Origin: Flagellimonas zhangzhouensis
GTDB taxonomy: Bacteria; Bacteroidota; Bacteroidia; Flavobacteriales; Flavobacteriaceae
DNA length: 64,000 nucleotides
NCBI RefSeq assembly: GCF_900102925.1
Contig: NZ_FNKI01000002.1
Span: 124,001-188,000, forward strand
Direction of reading: 5' to 3'
The notes under the pieces are model-generated. The model ran no database searches, was not told the origin of the DNA, and saw nothing but the letters and a program-made list of their open reading frames with translations. Both the position numbers and the translations under genes were made by a program. Below, piece by piece: positions 26,471 through 35,591 of the stretch (its first letter is position 1; each line of letters begins with the position of its first letter).

Positions 26471-28516
26471 ATGAAAAATACGGTACTTACATTTTCGGTT
26501 TTTGCCTTGATGGTGCTTGGTTGTAAAGATGCGACTCAGGTGGAAACTGTCAATTCGGAATCCAATGAATCTGTTTTTACCGTTGCTGAAATTGAAGATG
26601 GTACCAATTCCAATTTAGTGGTTGACCTTGCCGATACTGGAATCAAAATTCAGCCGACTATGTACGGTATTTTTTATGAGGATATCAATTTTGCAGCTGA
26701 TGGAGGTCTGTATGCCGAGTTGATCAAAAACCGCTCCTTTGAATTTCCGCTCCCAAAAATGGGATGGGAAGAACCGCATAGTGTTCGCTATTCCTTGAAC
26801 GAGGGTTCAGGATTTTCCAAGATCACCAACTATGTTGATCCCCAGGGTGGGAACAGAAGATACAGTCATACAGTTGTTCATAACGATGAAACATATGAAC
26901 TGTTCAACAATGGCTTCCGAGGAATCGGTGTTAAGAAAGATGCGCAATACAATTTATCCTTGTTATTGGCCAATGCAGATGGCATCGAGCAATTGAATGT
27001 TGCCTTGGTCGATACCCTTGGAACTGTCTTGGCTTCAACCGAAATTTTTCCAGATGCAAAAGATTGGAAAACCTACGAAGCAGTTTTTGTGTCAAACAAA
27101 ACAGAGGCCAAAGCCCGATTAAAAATCACTTTTAAAGGAAATGGAACCATTGATATGGACATGATTTCACTATTTCCAAAAGATACTTGGAAAGGCAGAA
27201 AAAATGGTTTGCGAAAAGATTTGGTTGAGCTTTTGGATGGGTTGAACCCCGGATTTCTACGTTTTCCTGGAGGCTGTATCGTTGAAGGAAGAACCTTGGC
27301 TCAGCGTTATCAATGGCAAAACACCGTAGGTCCTATTATTGAAAGGGAATTGTTGATCAATCGTTGGAACGATGAATTTGCGCACAAACCTGCTCCCGAT
27401 TATTTCCAAAGCTTTGGTCTTGGATTTTTTGAATACTTCCTACTTTCCGAAGATTTAGGGGCATTACCGGTGCCTATTTTGGGTTGTGGAATGGCATGTC
27501 AGTTCAATACAGGGGAATTGGTTCCTTTAGAAAATCTCGACCCATATGTGCAAGAAGCCTTAGATCTTATCGAATTTGCCAATGGAGATGTAAACACTCC
27601 TTGGGGAAAAGTGAGAAAGGATATGGGGCATCCCGAACCTTTCAATCTAAAATATTTGGGTATCGGAAACGAGCAATGGGGACCAGAATATTTTCAGCGC
27701 TACGAAATCTTTGCCGAGATCATAGGTGAGAAATATCCCGAAATTATTTTGGTTTCAACACCAGGTCCATTTTCAGACGGTGATATGTTTGAGTTTGGAT
27801 GGGAACAAATGAAGAAACTCAATGTGAAATTGGCCGATGAGCATTATTACAAAAGCCCGCAATGGTTTTTGGATAACGCCGATCGTTATGATAGTTATGA
27901 TCGCAATGGACCAAAAGTGTTCGCTGGGGAATATGCAGCCCACACACCAGGCGTGGAAGATGGGCCTCTAGAAAACAACTGGATGGCCGCACTATCCGAA
28001 GCTGCTTTTATGACAGGTTTGGAACGAAATGCAGATGTGGTCCTTATGACATCCTATGCGCCACTGATGGCACATGCCGGGGGTTGGCAATGGGCACCCG
28101 ATCTTATTTGGTTCGATAATCTTCAATCCTACGGAACTACAAATTATCAAGTGCAAAAGTTGTTTGCCAACAATTCTGGGACCGATTTGTTGAGTATCAC
28201 ACAAGACGGCAAACCTTTAATCGGTGAACAGGCTTTATATGCTTCTGCAGTAAAAGATACCAATTTAAACGAATTGATATTGAAAGTAGTGAATACCTCT
28301 AACGTATCGAGAAATATCAAGGTGAAAATTCAAGGAGGAAAGGTTCAAACTGAAGGTGTTGCAGTGAGTATGGCGATGGAAGACCTTTATGCCATCAACT
28401 CATTCGAAGAACCTACCAAGGTTAGTCCACAGGAAAGTGAAATCAAATTGGATGGTGAACTGTTGGAAGCTGAAATCTCAGGACAATCTATTACCATCTA
28501 TAAAATTAAAATGTAA
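26471..28516 (+). CDS. GH51 alpha-L-arabinofuranosidase, large form with N-terminal CBM-like domain, lipoprotein
   Basis: The second GH51 of the locus, 681 residues. Lipobox ALMVLGC at about residue 18. Residues 45-85 resemble the start of large extracellular GH51 enzymes (YGIFYEDINFAADGGLYAEL), followed by a CBM4-like beta-sandwich (about 85-235), then the barrel. Acid/base: GIGNEQWGP near 397. Nucleophile: FAGEYAAHT near 480. The compact GH51 at 15354 lacks the inserted domain, so the two may act on different chain lengths or linkages. It is directly followed by GH97 with no gap. Confidence 0.92.
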   Translation: MKNTVLTFSVFALMVLGCKDATQVETVNSESNESVFTVAEIEDGTNSNLVVDLADTGIKIQPTMYGIFYEDINFAADGGLYAELIKNRSFEFPLPKMGWEEPHSVRYSLNEGSGFSKITNYVDPQGGNRRYSHTVVHNDETYELFNNGFRGIGVKKDAQYNLSLLLANADGIEQLNVALVDTLGTVLASTEIFPDAKDWKTYEAVFVSNKTEAKARLKITFKGNGTIDMDMISLFPKDTWKGRKNGLRKDLVELLDGLNPGFLRFPGGCIVEGRTLAQRYQWQNTVGPIIERELLINRWNDEFAHKPAPDYFQSFGLGFFEYFLLSEDLGALPVPILGCGMACQFNTGELVPLENLDPYVQEALDLIEFANGDVNTPWGKVRKDMGHPEPFNLKYLGIGNEQWGPEYFQRYEIFAEIIGEKYPEIILVSTPGPFSDGDMFEFGWEQMKKLNVKLADEHYYKSPQWFLDNADRYDSYDRNGPKVFAGEYAAHTPGVEDGPLENNWMAALSEAAFMTGLERNADVVLMTSYAPLMAHAGGWQWAPDLIWFDNLQSYGTTNYQVQKLFANNSGTDLLSITQDGKPLIGEQALYASAVKDTNLNELILKVVNTSNVSRNIKVKIQGGKVQTEGVAVSMAMEDLYAINSFEEPTKVSPQESEIKLDGELLEAEISGQSITIYKIKM

Positions 28517-30451
28517 ATGAAATTCGGCATCCGACATATTACTACAATCTTTTTCATGGCATCGCTGATTTTGGGATGTGAAAAACCGTTTACCAAAGGT
28601 GTGTCCATGTCCAATGTAGCAGGTACTATCCGCGCTGAATTGAATTTAGATGGTAATGGGCAACCGTACTATCTGCTTTATCATCAAAATGAATTGGTGT
28701 TGGACACCTCTTATTTGGGGTTGAAACTTGAGGGAATGGATTTATCCAAAAATCTAAAATTTTCAGAGGTAAAACCGGTTCAAAAAATATCCGATAGCTA
28801 TCAATTGTTTCACGGAAAGCAAAAGGACATCATATACAATGCGGACCGATACTCTGTGATATTCAATACCGAAACCGGACAGACTTTGGAGTGTCAATTT
28901 GATTTGTCTGAAAACGGATTTGCCTATCGTTACCTTATTTCAGGAGATGAAAATCAATCTATAGCAATTTCTGAAGAAGCATCAAGCTATGGATTTCCAG
29001 AAAAGACAAAGGCATGGATGCAACCCATGTCCAAGGCCAAAACAGGTTGGAGTGAAACCAATCCGTCCTACGAAGAGCATTATTTGATGGAAATTCCAGT
29101 GAATACATCACCACCAATTGGAGAGGGATATGTGTATCCAGCCTTATTTAATACCAATGACACGTGGTTGTTGGTCAGCGAATCTGATTTGCATGAAAAC
29201 TATGCTGGAACACGATTAAAATATGATGAGAATCTAGAAGGCTTACAAGTCACCTTTCCCCAAAAAGAAGAAATTTTCCCGGGTGGAGGCTTGTTGCCCA
29301 AAGGGCAAACCTCAATCCGTACCCCATGGAGAACTGTTGCCGTTGGTGGGCTAAACGACATTGTTGAAAGCACATTGGGAACCGATTTGGCCGCTCCAGC
29401 CATTGATATGGACACTTCATTTGTACAAGGAGGATTGGCCACTTGGAGCTGGGTTTTGTTGAAAGACGACAGAATTGACTACGAAACTTCGCATCAATTT
29501 ATTGATTATGCCGCTTCTATGAACTGGCCCTATACCTTAATTGATGTGAACTGGGACCAAAAAATTGGGTTTGAGCGCATGCAGGAACTTATCGATTATG
29601 CGGCTTCCAAAAACGTTAAGGTGATTCTTTGGTACAATTCTTCTGGAGATTGGAATAGTACACCCTACACGCCAAAAAGCAAATTATTAACCAAAGAGGG
29701 GCGTAGAGCAGAATTTGAACGGCTTCAAAAAATGGGGGTTGGTGGACTTAAAATCGACTTTTTTGGCGGTGATGGACAATCCATGATTGCCTATTACCAC
29801 GATATATTGAAAGATGCTGCGGAATTTGGATTATTGATCAACTTCCATGGTGCAACCCTACCAAGAGGTTGGCAACGAACCTACCCACATTTAATGACTA
29901 TGGAGTCTATAAAAGGACAAGAGTTCATCACTTTTGAACAGCCAATAGCAGACTTGCAACCGAGTCATTCTGCCGTGATTCCATTTACCAGAAATGTTTA
30001 CGACCCTATGGATTTCACTCCGATGGTATTGGATAGCATTCCAAATATCAATAGAAGAACTACCACGACTTTCGAATTGGCATTACCCATTTTATTCACT
30101 TCTGGGATTCAGCATATCGCCGAAATTCCAGAGGGGATCGAAAAAATGCCAGACTCCATCATTGAGCTGCTTCAAGGGATTCCAACACAATGGGACGAGG
30201 TGAAATTTTTAGATGGTTATCCAGGTAAGGAAATCATTTTGGCAAGACGCAAAGGAAATGATTGGTATATCGTGGGCATCAATGGGGAAGCACAAGAAAA
30301 AATATGGGATTTGGATTTGTCTTTCACTGCAAACAAAAGTGGAATTCTTTTCTACGACAATGGAACAAAAGTTCCGGGAATAGAAAACATTGAGAATACC
30401 ATTAAGGACATAAAAGTAGATCCCAACGGAGGATTTGTAATAAAGATTTAA
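28517..30451 (+). CDS. GH97 glycosidase, retaining type (alpha-galactosidase / beta-L-arabinopyranosidase-like)
   Basis: A 644-residue exported lipoprotein (LILGC near residue 21) of GH97: an N-terminal beta-sandwich (about 30-270), a TIM barrel (about 280-550) and a C-terminal beta domain. GLKIDFFGGDGQ near residue 415 has an aspartate at the nucleophile position of retaining GH97 members such as the Bacteroides alpha-galactosidase, whereas inverting alpha-glucosidases (SusB type) use glutamates. Some retaining GH97 enzymes also cleave beta-L-arabinopyranose, a stereochemical match to alpha-galactose. Given the locus, that activity is attractive, but the choice is inference. Its start abuts the GH51 stop. 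Confidence 0.87.
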   Translation: MKFGIRHITTIFFMASLILGCEKPFTKGVSMSNVAGTIRAELNLDGNGQPYYLLYHQNELVLDTSYLGLKLEGMDLSKNLKFSEVKPVQKISDSYQLFHGKQKDIIYNADRYSVIFNTETGQTLECQFDLSENGFAYRYLISGDENQSIAISEEASSYGFPEKTKAWMQPMSKAKTGWSETNPSYEEHYLMEIPVNTSPPIGEGYVYPALFNTNDTWLLVSESDLHENYAGTRLKYDENLEGLQVTFPQKEEIFPGGGLLPKGQTSIRTPWRTVAVGGLNDIVESTLGTDLAAPAIDMDTSFVQGGLATWSWVLLKDDRIDYETSHQFIDYAASMNWPYTLIDVNWDQKIGFERMQELIDYAASKNVKVILWYNSSGDWNSTPYTPKSKLLTKEGRRAEFERLQKMGVGGLKIDFFGGDGQSMIAYYHDILKDAAEFGLLINFHGATLPRGWQRTYPHLMTMESIKGQEFITFEQPIADLQPSHSAVIPFTRNVYDPMDFTPMVLDSIPNINRRTTTTFELALPILFTSGIQHIAEIPEGIEKMPDSIIELLQGIPTQWDEVKFLDGYPGKEIILARRKGNDWYIVGINGEAQEKIWDLDLSFTANKSGILFYDNGTKVPGIENIENTIKDIKVDPNGGFVIKI

Positions 30452-30471
30452 GAATAGAGATAGCATAAGCA

Positions 30472-32148
30472 ATGAAAAAGTATGTAATAGGATTGGATTA
30501 TGGTTCGGACTCGGTTAGAGCTGTAATGATTGATTCACAGAATGGAGCTGAGCTGGCTTCCGAGGTATTTTGGTACCCTCGATGGAAGCAACAGATGTAT
30601 TGTAAACCTGGAATCAACCAGTTTAGACAGCATCCTTTGGACCATATTGAAGGGTTGGAACATACCATTAAATCGGTGGTAGAGGAAAGTGCCGTGGCAC
30701 CCGAATCCGTTTTGGGAATTTGCATCGATACCACGGGGTCATCGCCCATGCCGATTGCTGCAGATGGAACGCCTTTGGCTTTAGTTGAGGGATTTGAGGA
30801 GAATCCAAATGCCATGATGGTATTGTGGAAAGACCACACCTCAGTAAAAGAAGCAAACGAAATTAACACTTTGGCCAGAAGTTGGGGCGGCGTGGATTAT
30901 ACCATGTTCGAAGGTGGAATTTATTCTTCCGAATGGTTCTGGGCCAAAATTTTGCACATTGCACGTCAAGATAAGCCAGTTATTGATGCCACGCATACTT
31001 GGATGGAGCATTGCGATTTTATCACCTATTTATTGGCTGACAATAAGGATTTAAAAACTTTTAAAAGAAGTCGATGTGCAGCTGGTCACAAAGCCATGTG
31101 GCACGAAAGCTGGGGAGGTTTGCCAAGCAAGGAATTTTTATCACAGCTGGACCCTTATTTAGCAGATTTAAAAGACAATCTTTACGATGAAACTTTTACT
31201 TCCAACGAAATTGCAGGTCATTTGAATGAAGAATGGGCCGCTAAATTGGGCTTGACCACTAAAACGGTGATTGCAGTAGGAACTTTTGATGCCCACGCAG
31301 GTGCTGTGGGTGCCAAAGTGGACCATCATGCGCTTGTTCGAGTAATGGGAACCTCCACATGTGATATTATGGTGTCTTCCAACGAAGCAGTAGGTGAAAA
31401 AACTGTAAAAGGTATTTGTGGACAGGTTGATGGTTCTGTAATCCCGGGTATGGTTGGTTTGGAAGCAGGTCAGTCTGCTTTTGGAGATGTGTTGGCTTGG
31501 TTCAAAAATGTATTGCAATGGCCTATAGATAACTTGGTTTTGAATTCCAAAGTATTGTCCGATGCGCAAAAAGAGGAATTAAAAGCTGAGGTGGAATCCA
31601 AATTCATCCGTGAATTGGCGGTTCAGGCGGAATCCATTCCATTGGCTGAAACTGTTCCTGTTGCCTTGGATTGGGTAAACGGACGTAGAACCCCAGATGC
31701 CAACCAAGAATTGAAGAGTGCCATTTCAGGTATTTCTTTGGGAACAAAAGCTCCCCATATTTTCAAATCGTTGGTGAATGCCATTTGTTTTGGCGCCAAA
31801 ATGATTGTAGATCGTTTTGAGGAAGAGGGTGTAAAAATCGAAACGGTAATAGGAATTGGAGGGGTTGCACGTAAATCCCCTTTTATTATGCAAACCTTGG
31901 CCAATGTCCTGAACATGCCTATTAAAGTAGCCGAATCTGACCAAGCTCCAGCTTTGGGAGCGGCCATTTATGCTGCGGTCGCATCAGGAATTTATGAAAA
32001 TGTAATCGACGCCAGTAAGGTAATGGGCAGCGATTTTGAAGCGGAATATTTCCCACAGGCATCCCAACTTGAAGTGTACGCCAAATTATTACAGGAGTAC
32101 AAAGATTTGGGAAGTTTTGTGGAGGATCAAACCAATAAAAATAACTAA
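30472..32148 (+). CDS. araB: Ribulokinase
   Basis: Phosphorylates L-ribulose to L-ribulose 5-phosphate with ATP; FGGY kinase family. The length of 558 residues is in the usual AraB range. The N-terminal GLDYGSDSVRAVMID is the first ATPase block and FDAHAGAVGAK (about 272) and GIGGVARKSPFIMQ (about 462) are typical later FGGY blocks. It is followed by araD after 3 nt and araA after that, giving the full isomerase-kinase-epimerase route. It begins 20 nt after GH97, so the catabolic genes appear to be joined to the hydrolase operon. Confidence 0.96.
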   Translation: MKKYVIGLDYGSDSVRAVMIDSQNGAELASEVFWYPRWKQQMYCKPGINQFRQHPLDHIEGLEHTIKSVVEESAVAPESVLGICIDTTGSSPMPIAADGTPLALVEGFEENPNAMMVLWKDHTSVKEANEINTLARSWGGVDYTMFEGGIYSSEWFWAKILHIARQDKPVIDATHTWMEHCDFITYLLADNKDLKTFKRSRCAAGHKAMWHESWGGLPSKEFLSQLDPYLADLKDNLYDETFTSNEIAGHLNEEWAAKLGLTTKTVIAVGTFDAHAGAVGAKVDHHALVRVMGTSTCDIMVSSNEAVGEKTVKGICGQVDGSVIPGMVGLEAGQSAFGDVLAWFKNVLQWPIDNLVLNSKVLSDAQKEELKAEVESKFIRELAVQAESIPLAETVPVALDWVNGRRTPDANQELKSAISGISLGTKAPHIFKSLVNAICFGAKMIVDRFEEEGVKIETVIGIGGVARKSPFIMQTLANVLNMPIKVAESDQAPALGAAIYAAVASGIYENVIDASKVMGSDFEAEYFPQASQLEVYAKLLQEYKDLGSFVEDQTNKNN

Positions 32149-32151
32149 GAA

Positions 32152-32853
32152 ATGAGTTCAAAATATAAATCTTTAAAAGAGGAGTGCTACGAGGCCAATA
32201 TGGAACTCAATGCCCTTGGTCTTGTGATTTACACTTTTGGAAATGTAAGTGCCGTAGATCGTGATAATGCGGTTTTCGGCATCAAGCCCAGTGGTGTGCC
32301 TTACGAAACATTGAAGCCTGAGGATATTGTGATTTTGGATTACGATAATAACATTGTTGAAGGTTCACTTCGACCGTCATCAGACACCAAAACGCATAGC
32401 TATCTCTATAAAAATTGGGACAATATTGGAGGCGTGGCTCATACCCATGCCATGTATTCTGTTTCTTGGGCGCAAGCACAGCTGGATATTCCAATTTTTG
32501 GAACTACACATGCCGACCATCTTACCCAAGACATTCCTTGTGCACCACCTATGGCCGATGAATTGATTGAAGGAAATTACGAACACAACACAGGAATCCA
32601 GATTTTGGACTGTTTTAAAGAACGAAATTTGGATTACAACGAAGTGGAAATGGTTTTGATTGGAAACCACGGTCCATTCGCATGGGGAAAAAATGCCGCC
32701 AAAGCGGTTTACAATACAAAAGTTTTGGAAACAGTGGCCCAAATGGCCTATTTGACGCTTCAGATAAATCCACAAGCACCAAGATTAAAAGATTCACTAA
32801 TAAAAAAACACTACGAGCGTAAGCACGGTAAAAATGCCTACTACGGTCAATAA
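32152..32853 (+). CDS. araD: L-ribulose-5-phosphate 4-epimerase
   Basis: Converts L-ribulose 5-phosphate to D-xylulose 5-phosphate for the pentose phosphate pathway. It has 233 residues, standard for this class II aldolase-fold zinc enzyme. [10 protein letters not shown] near residue 27 is the substrate loop, and [12 protein letters not shown] near 97 supplies zinc histidines; a further histidine lies in the GNHGPFAWG block near 170. It starts 3 nt after araB and precedes araA by 14 nt. Order araB-araD-araA is common in Bacteroidota. Confidence 0.96.
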   Translation: MSSKYKSLKEECYEANMELNALGLVIYTFGNVSAVDRDNAVFGIKPSGVPYETLKPEDIVILDYDNNIVEGSLRPSSDTKTHSYLYKNWDNIGGVAHTHAMYSVSWAQAQLDIPIFGTTHADHLTQDIPCAPPMADELIEGNYEHNTGIQILDCFKERNLDYNEVEMVLIGNHGPFAWGKNAAKAVYNTKVLETVAQMAYLTLQINPQAPRLKDSLIKKHYERKHGKNAYYGQ

Positions 32854-32867
32854 TTAATTCAATAGCA

Positions 32868-34373
32868 ATGAAAATTTCATCAAAAGAAATCTGGTTTGTA
32901 ACAGGTAGTCAACATTTATATGGACCAGAAACGTTGAAACAAGTGGCCGACAACTCCAAGAGTATTGTCGACGGCTTAAATGGAGCAGGAAAACTACCTT
33001 TAAACCTCGTTTTTAAACCCATTGTAACCACCCCACAAGAAATTACTGCCTTGTGTCGTGAAGCAAGTAACGACCCCAACTGTATCGGAATCGTGGCTTG
33101 GATGCATACCTTTTCACCAGCAAAAATGTGGATTGCAGGACTAACCGTTTTGAGCAAGCCGCTTTGTCATTTACATACACAGTTCAATGCTGAAATTCCT
33201 TGGGATTCCATCGATATGGATTTCATGAACTTGAACCAATCTGCACACGGTGACCGTGAGTTTGGTTTTATGATGTCCAGAATGCGTAAAAAGCGCAAAG
33301 TGGTTGTAGGACACTGGAAAGATGAGCGCGTTCAAAATAAATTGGCCATTTGGTCAAGAGTTGCTTTGGGTGTTGATGAGCTTAAAAACATGAAAGTGGC
33401 CCGTTTTGGGGACAACATGCGTGAAGTAGCTGTTACCGAAGGTGATAAAGTGGCTGCTCAAATGCGATTTGGTGTTGCCGTAAACGGTTATGATTCATCA
33501 GATATCACTAATATTATTGATACTTTGGACCAAAAGGCGATTGACCAAATGTTGGAGGAATACGAAGCCAGCTATACCTTATCAGCTTCACTTCAAAAGG
33601 GAGGGGCACAACGTCAATCGTTGGTAGATTCAGCAAAAATCGAGCTTGCGCTAAGAAGCTTTTTAGAAGAGGGAGGATTCAAAGCCTTTACTGATACTTT
33701 TGAAAACCTTGGAGCTTTAAAGCAATTGCCAGGTTTGGCAGTTCAGCGTTTAATGGCCGATGGTTATGGTTTTGGAGGAGAAGGGGATTGGAAAACTTCA
33801 GCCTTGACCAGAACCATGAAAGTAATGGCCGAAGGTTTGGAAGGTGGAACTTCATTTATGGAAGATTACACTTATCACTTTACCCCACAAAAAGATTACG
33901 TTTTGGGATCGCACATGTTGGAAATTTGTCCATCCATAGCGAGTGCAAAACCATCTTGTGAAGTACATCCTTTAGGTATCGGAGGTAAAGAAGATCCAGT
34001 TCGTTTGGTTTTTGATTCGCCCGCAGGTGATGCATTGAATGCTTCGTTGATTGATATGGGAAATAGATTCCGATTGATCGTAAACGAAGTGGAAGCTGTT
34101 GAGCCTATGGCCAACTTGCCAAAATTACCAGTGGCCCGTGTCCTTTGGGATGCCAAACCTAATTTGGATATCGCTGCAACTGCTTGGATTCATGCAGGAG
34201 GGGCACACCATACCGTATATACCCAAGCTTTGACCACAGAATACTTAGAAGATTTTGCCGATATTTATGGAATTGAACTTTTAGTGATTGATGAAGACAC
34301 TAAAATAAGATCTTTTAAAGACCAATTGCATGCAAACGAAGCGTACTACCATCTATTTCAGCATGGGATGTAA
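32868..34373 (+). CDS. araA: L-arabinose isomerase
   Basis: Interconverts L-arabinose and L-ribulose, the first cytosolic step. The 501-residue length and the blocks [11 protein letters not shown] (residues 5-15), [12 protein letters not shown] (about 78) and [20 protein letters not shown] (about 333) are diagnostic; metal-binding glutamates and histidines lie in the latter and in the [15 protein letters not shown] region. It is the third gene of the araBDA group. No signal peptide. Confidence 0.97.
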   Translation: MKISSKEIWFVTGSQHLYGPETLKQVADNSKSIVDGLNGAGKLPLNLVFKPIVTTPQEITALCREASNDPNCIGIVAWMHTFSPAKMWIAGLTVLSKPLCHLHTQFNAEIPWDSIDMDFMNLNQSAHGDREFGFMMSRMRKKRKVVVGHWKDERVQNKLAIWSRVALGVDELKNMKVARFGDNMREVAVTEGDKVAAQMRFGVAVNGYDSSDITNIIDTLDQKAIDQMLEEYEASYTLSASLQKGGAQRQSLVDSAKIELALRSFLEEGGFKAFTDTFENLGALKQLPGLAVQRLMADGYGFGGEGDWKTSALTRTMKVMAEGLEGGTSFMEDYTYHFTPQKDYVLGSHMLEICPSIASAKPSCEVHPLGIGGKEDPVRLVFDSPAGDALNASLIDMGNRFRLIVNEVEAVEPMANLPKLPVARVLWDAKPNLDIAATAWIHAGGAHHTVYTQALTTEYLEDFADIYGIELLVIDEDTKIRSFKDQLHANEAYYHLFQHGM

Positions 34374-34379
34374 CAAAAA

Positions 34380-35582
34380 ATGTTCAACATGAAAATCATA
34401 AAAGCCAAGCCAATAATAATTATACTTGCTGCCATTATGGGGGCAAGTGTAATTGGATGTAAACAAGCAAAAAAAGAAAGCGATTCAGAAGAAATGGAAA
34501 CCGTGAAAACTGAACAATCAAATTTTGAAATCGAGGAAAGTGTCTTCGGAACTTTACCTGATGGACGTGAGGTAAAAAAAATCGCTATGTCCAATGAAGC
34601 AGGTATGGAGGTCGATGTGATCACATTAGGAGGCATTATCACCCGTTGGACCGCTCCAGATAAAAATGGGTTTTACGATGATGTGGTAATTGGCTTTGAT
34701 AGTTTGGAACAATATCTTGAACCCAATCCATTTTTTGGTGCTTTGATCGGAAGATATGGAAACCGAATTGCCAAAGGAAAGTTTACTTTGGATGGCAAGG
34801 AATATACATTGGCAACCAATGATGGTGCAAACCATTTACATGGGGGTGAAAAAGGGTTTGATAAAGTACTTTGGGATGCCAAAGCTGAAAAAACAGCTGA
34901 TGGAGCTCAATTGGTATTGACATACACGAGTCCAGATGGCGAGGAAGGTTACCCTGGGAAATTGGATGTGACCGTTACCTATACCTTAACTGCTGATAAT
35001 GCATTGGATATTCAATATGAAGCAGTAACCGACAAGCCAACTATTGTAAACCTTACGCAGCACACTTATTTCAACCTATCAGGAATGTTGACTAAGCCGG
35101 TCTTAGATCACGAATTGGTTTTGGATGCTGATGCTTTTCTTCCTGTGGATGGTGGATTGATTCCGACAGGGGAATTACAACCAGTAGCAGGCACCCCATT
35201 TGATTTTACCAAAGGAAAGTTGATAGGTAAGGAAATTGAAGCCGAAAACGAGCAATTAAAACTTGGTGGTGGTTACGATCATTGTTGGGTATTGAATAAT
35301 GCAGAAGATGGTTTCCGTTTGGTAGGTTCTGCCTATCATGGTAAAACTGGAAGGTACATGGAGGTGTATACGGATGAGCCTGGTATTCAATTTTATAGTG
35401 GAAACTTTTTGGATGGCACATTACCGGCCAAAGTTGGAGGAACCTACGGAAAACGCTCAGGATTTTGTTTGGAGACCCAGCATTATCCAGATACCCCTAA
35501 CCAAGAAGGATTTCCATCAGTTCAGTTAAACCCGGGCGAAAAATATTCGACCAGAACCATGTACAAACTATCAACCAAATAA
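34380..35582 (+). CDS. galM: Aldose 1-epimerase (mutarotase), lipoprotein
   Basis: Equilibrates alpha and beta anomers of released sugars. It has 400 residues; the start may be ATG 34380 or 34389, both leading to a leader with lipobox SVIGC near residue 22, so the protein is periplasmic or surface-exposed. GalM blocks: GRYGNRIAKGKF near residue 124, HLHGGEKGFD near 148, LTQHTYFNLSG near 223 with the catalytic histidine, and a conserved glutamate near FCLETQHYPDTPN. In this locus it would speed the conversion of arabinose anomers ahead of the SSS transporter 9 nt downstream. Confidence 0.93.
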   Translation: MFNMKIIKAKPIIIILAAIMGASVIGCKQAKKESDSEEMETVKTEQSNFEIEESVFGTLPDGREVKKIAMSNEAGMEVDVITLGGIITRWTAPDKNGFYDDVVIGFDSLEQYLEPNPFFGALIGRYGNRIAKGKFTLDGKEYTLATNDGANHLHGGEKGFDKVLWDAKAEKTADGAQLVLTYTSPDGEEGYPGKLDVTVTYTLTADNALDIQYEAVTDKPTIVNLTQHTYFNLSGMLTKPVLDHELVLDADAFLPVDGGLIPTGELQPVAGTPFDFTKGKLIGKEIEAENEQLKLGGGYDHCWVLNNAEDGFRLVGSAYHGKTGRYMEVYTDEPGIQFYSGNFLDGTLPAKVGGTYGKRSGFCLETQHYPDTPNQEGFPSVQLNPGEKYSTRTMYKLSTK

Positions 35583-35591
35583 CCAACTTTA

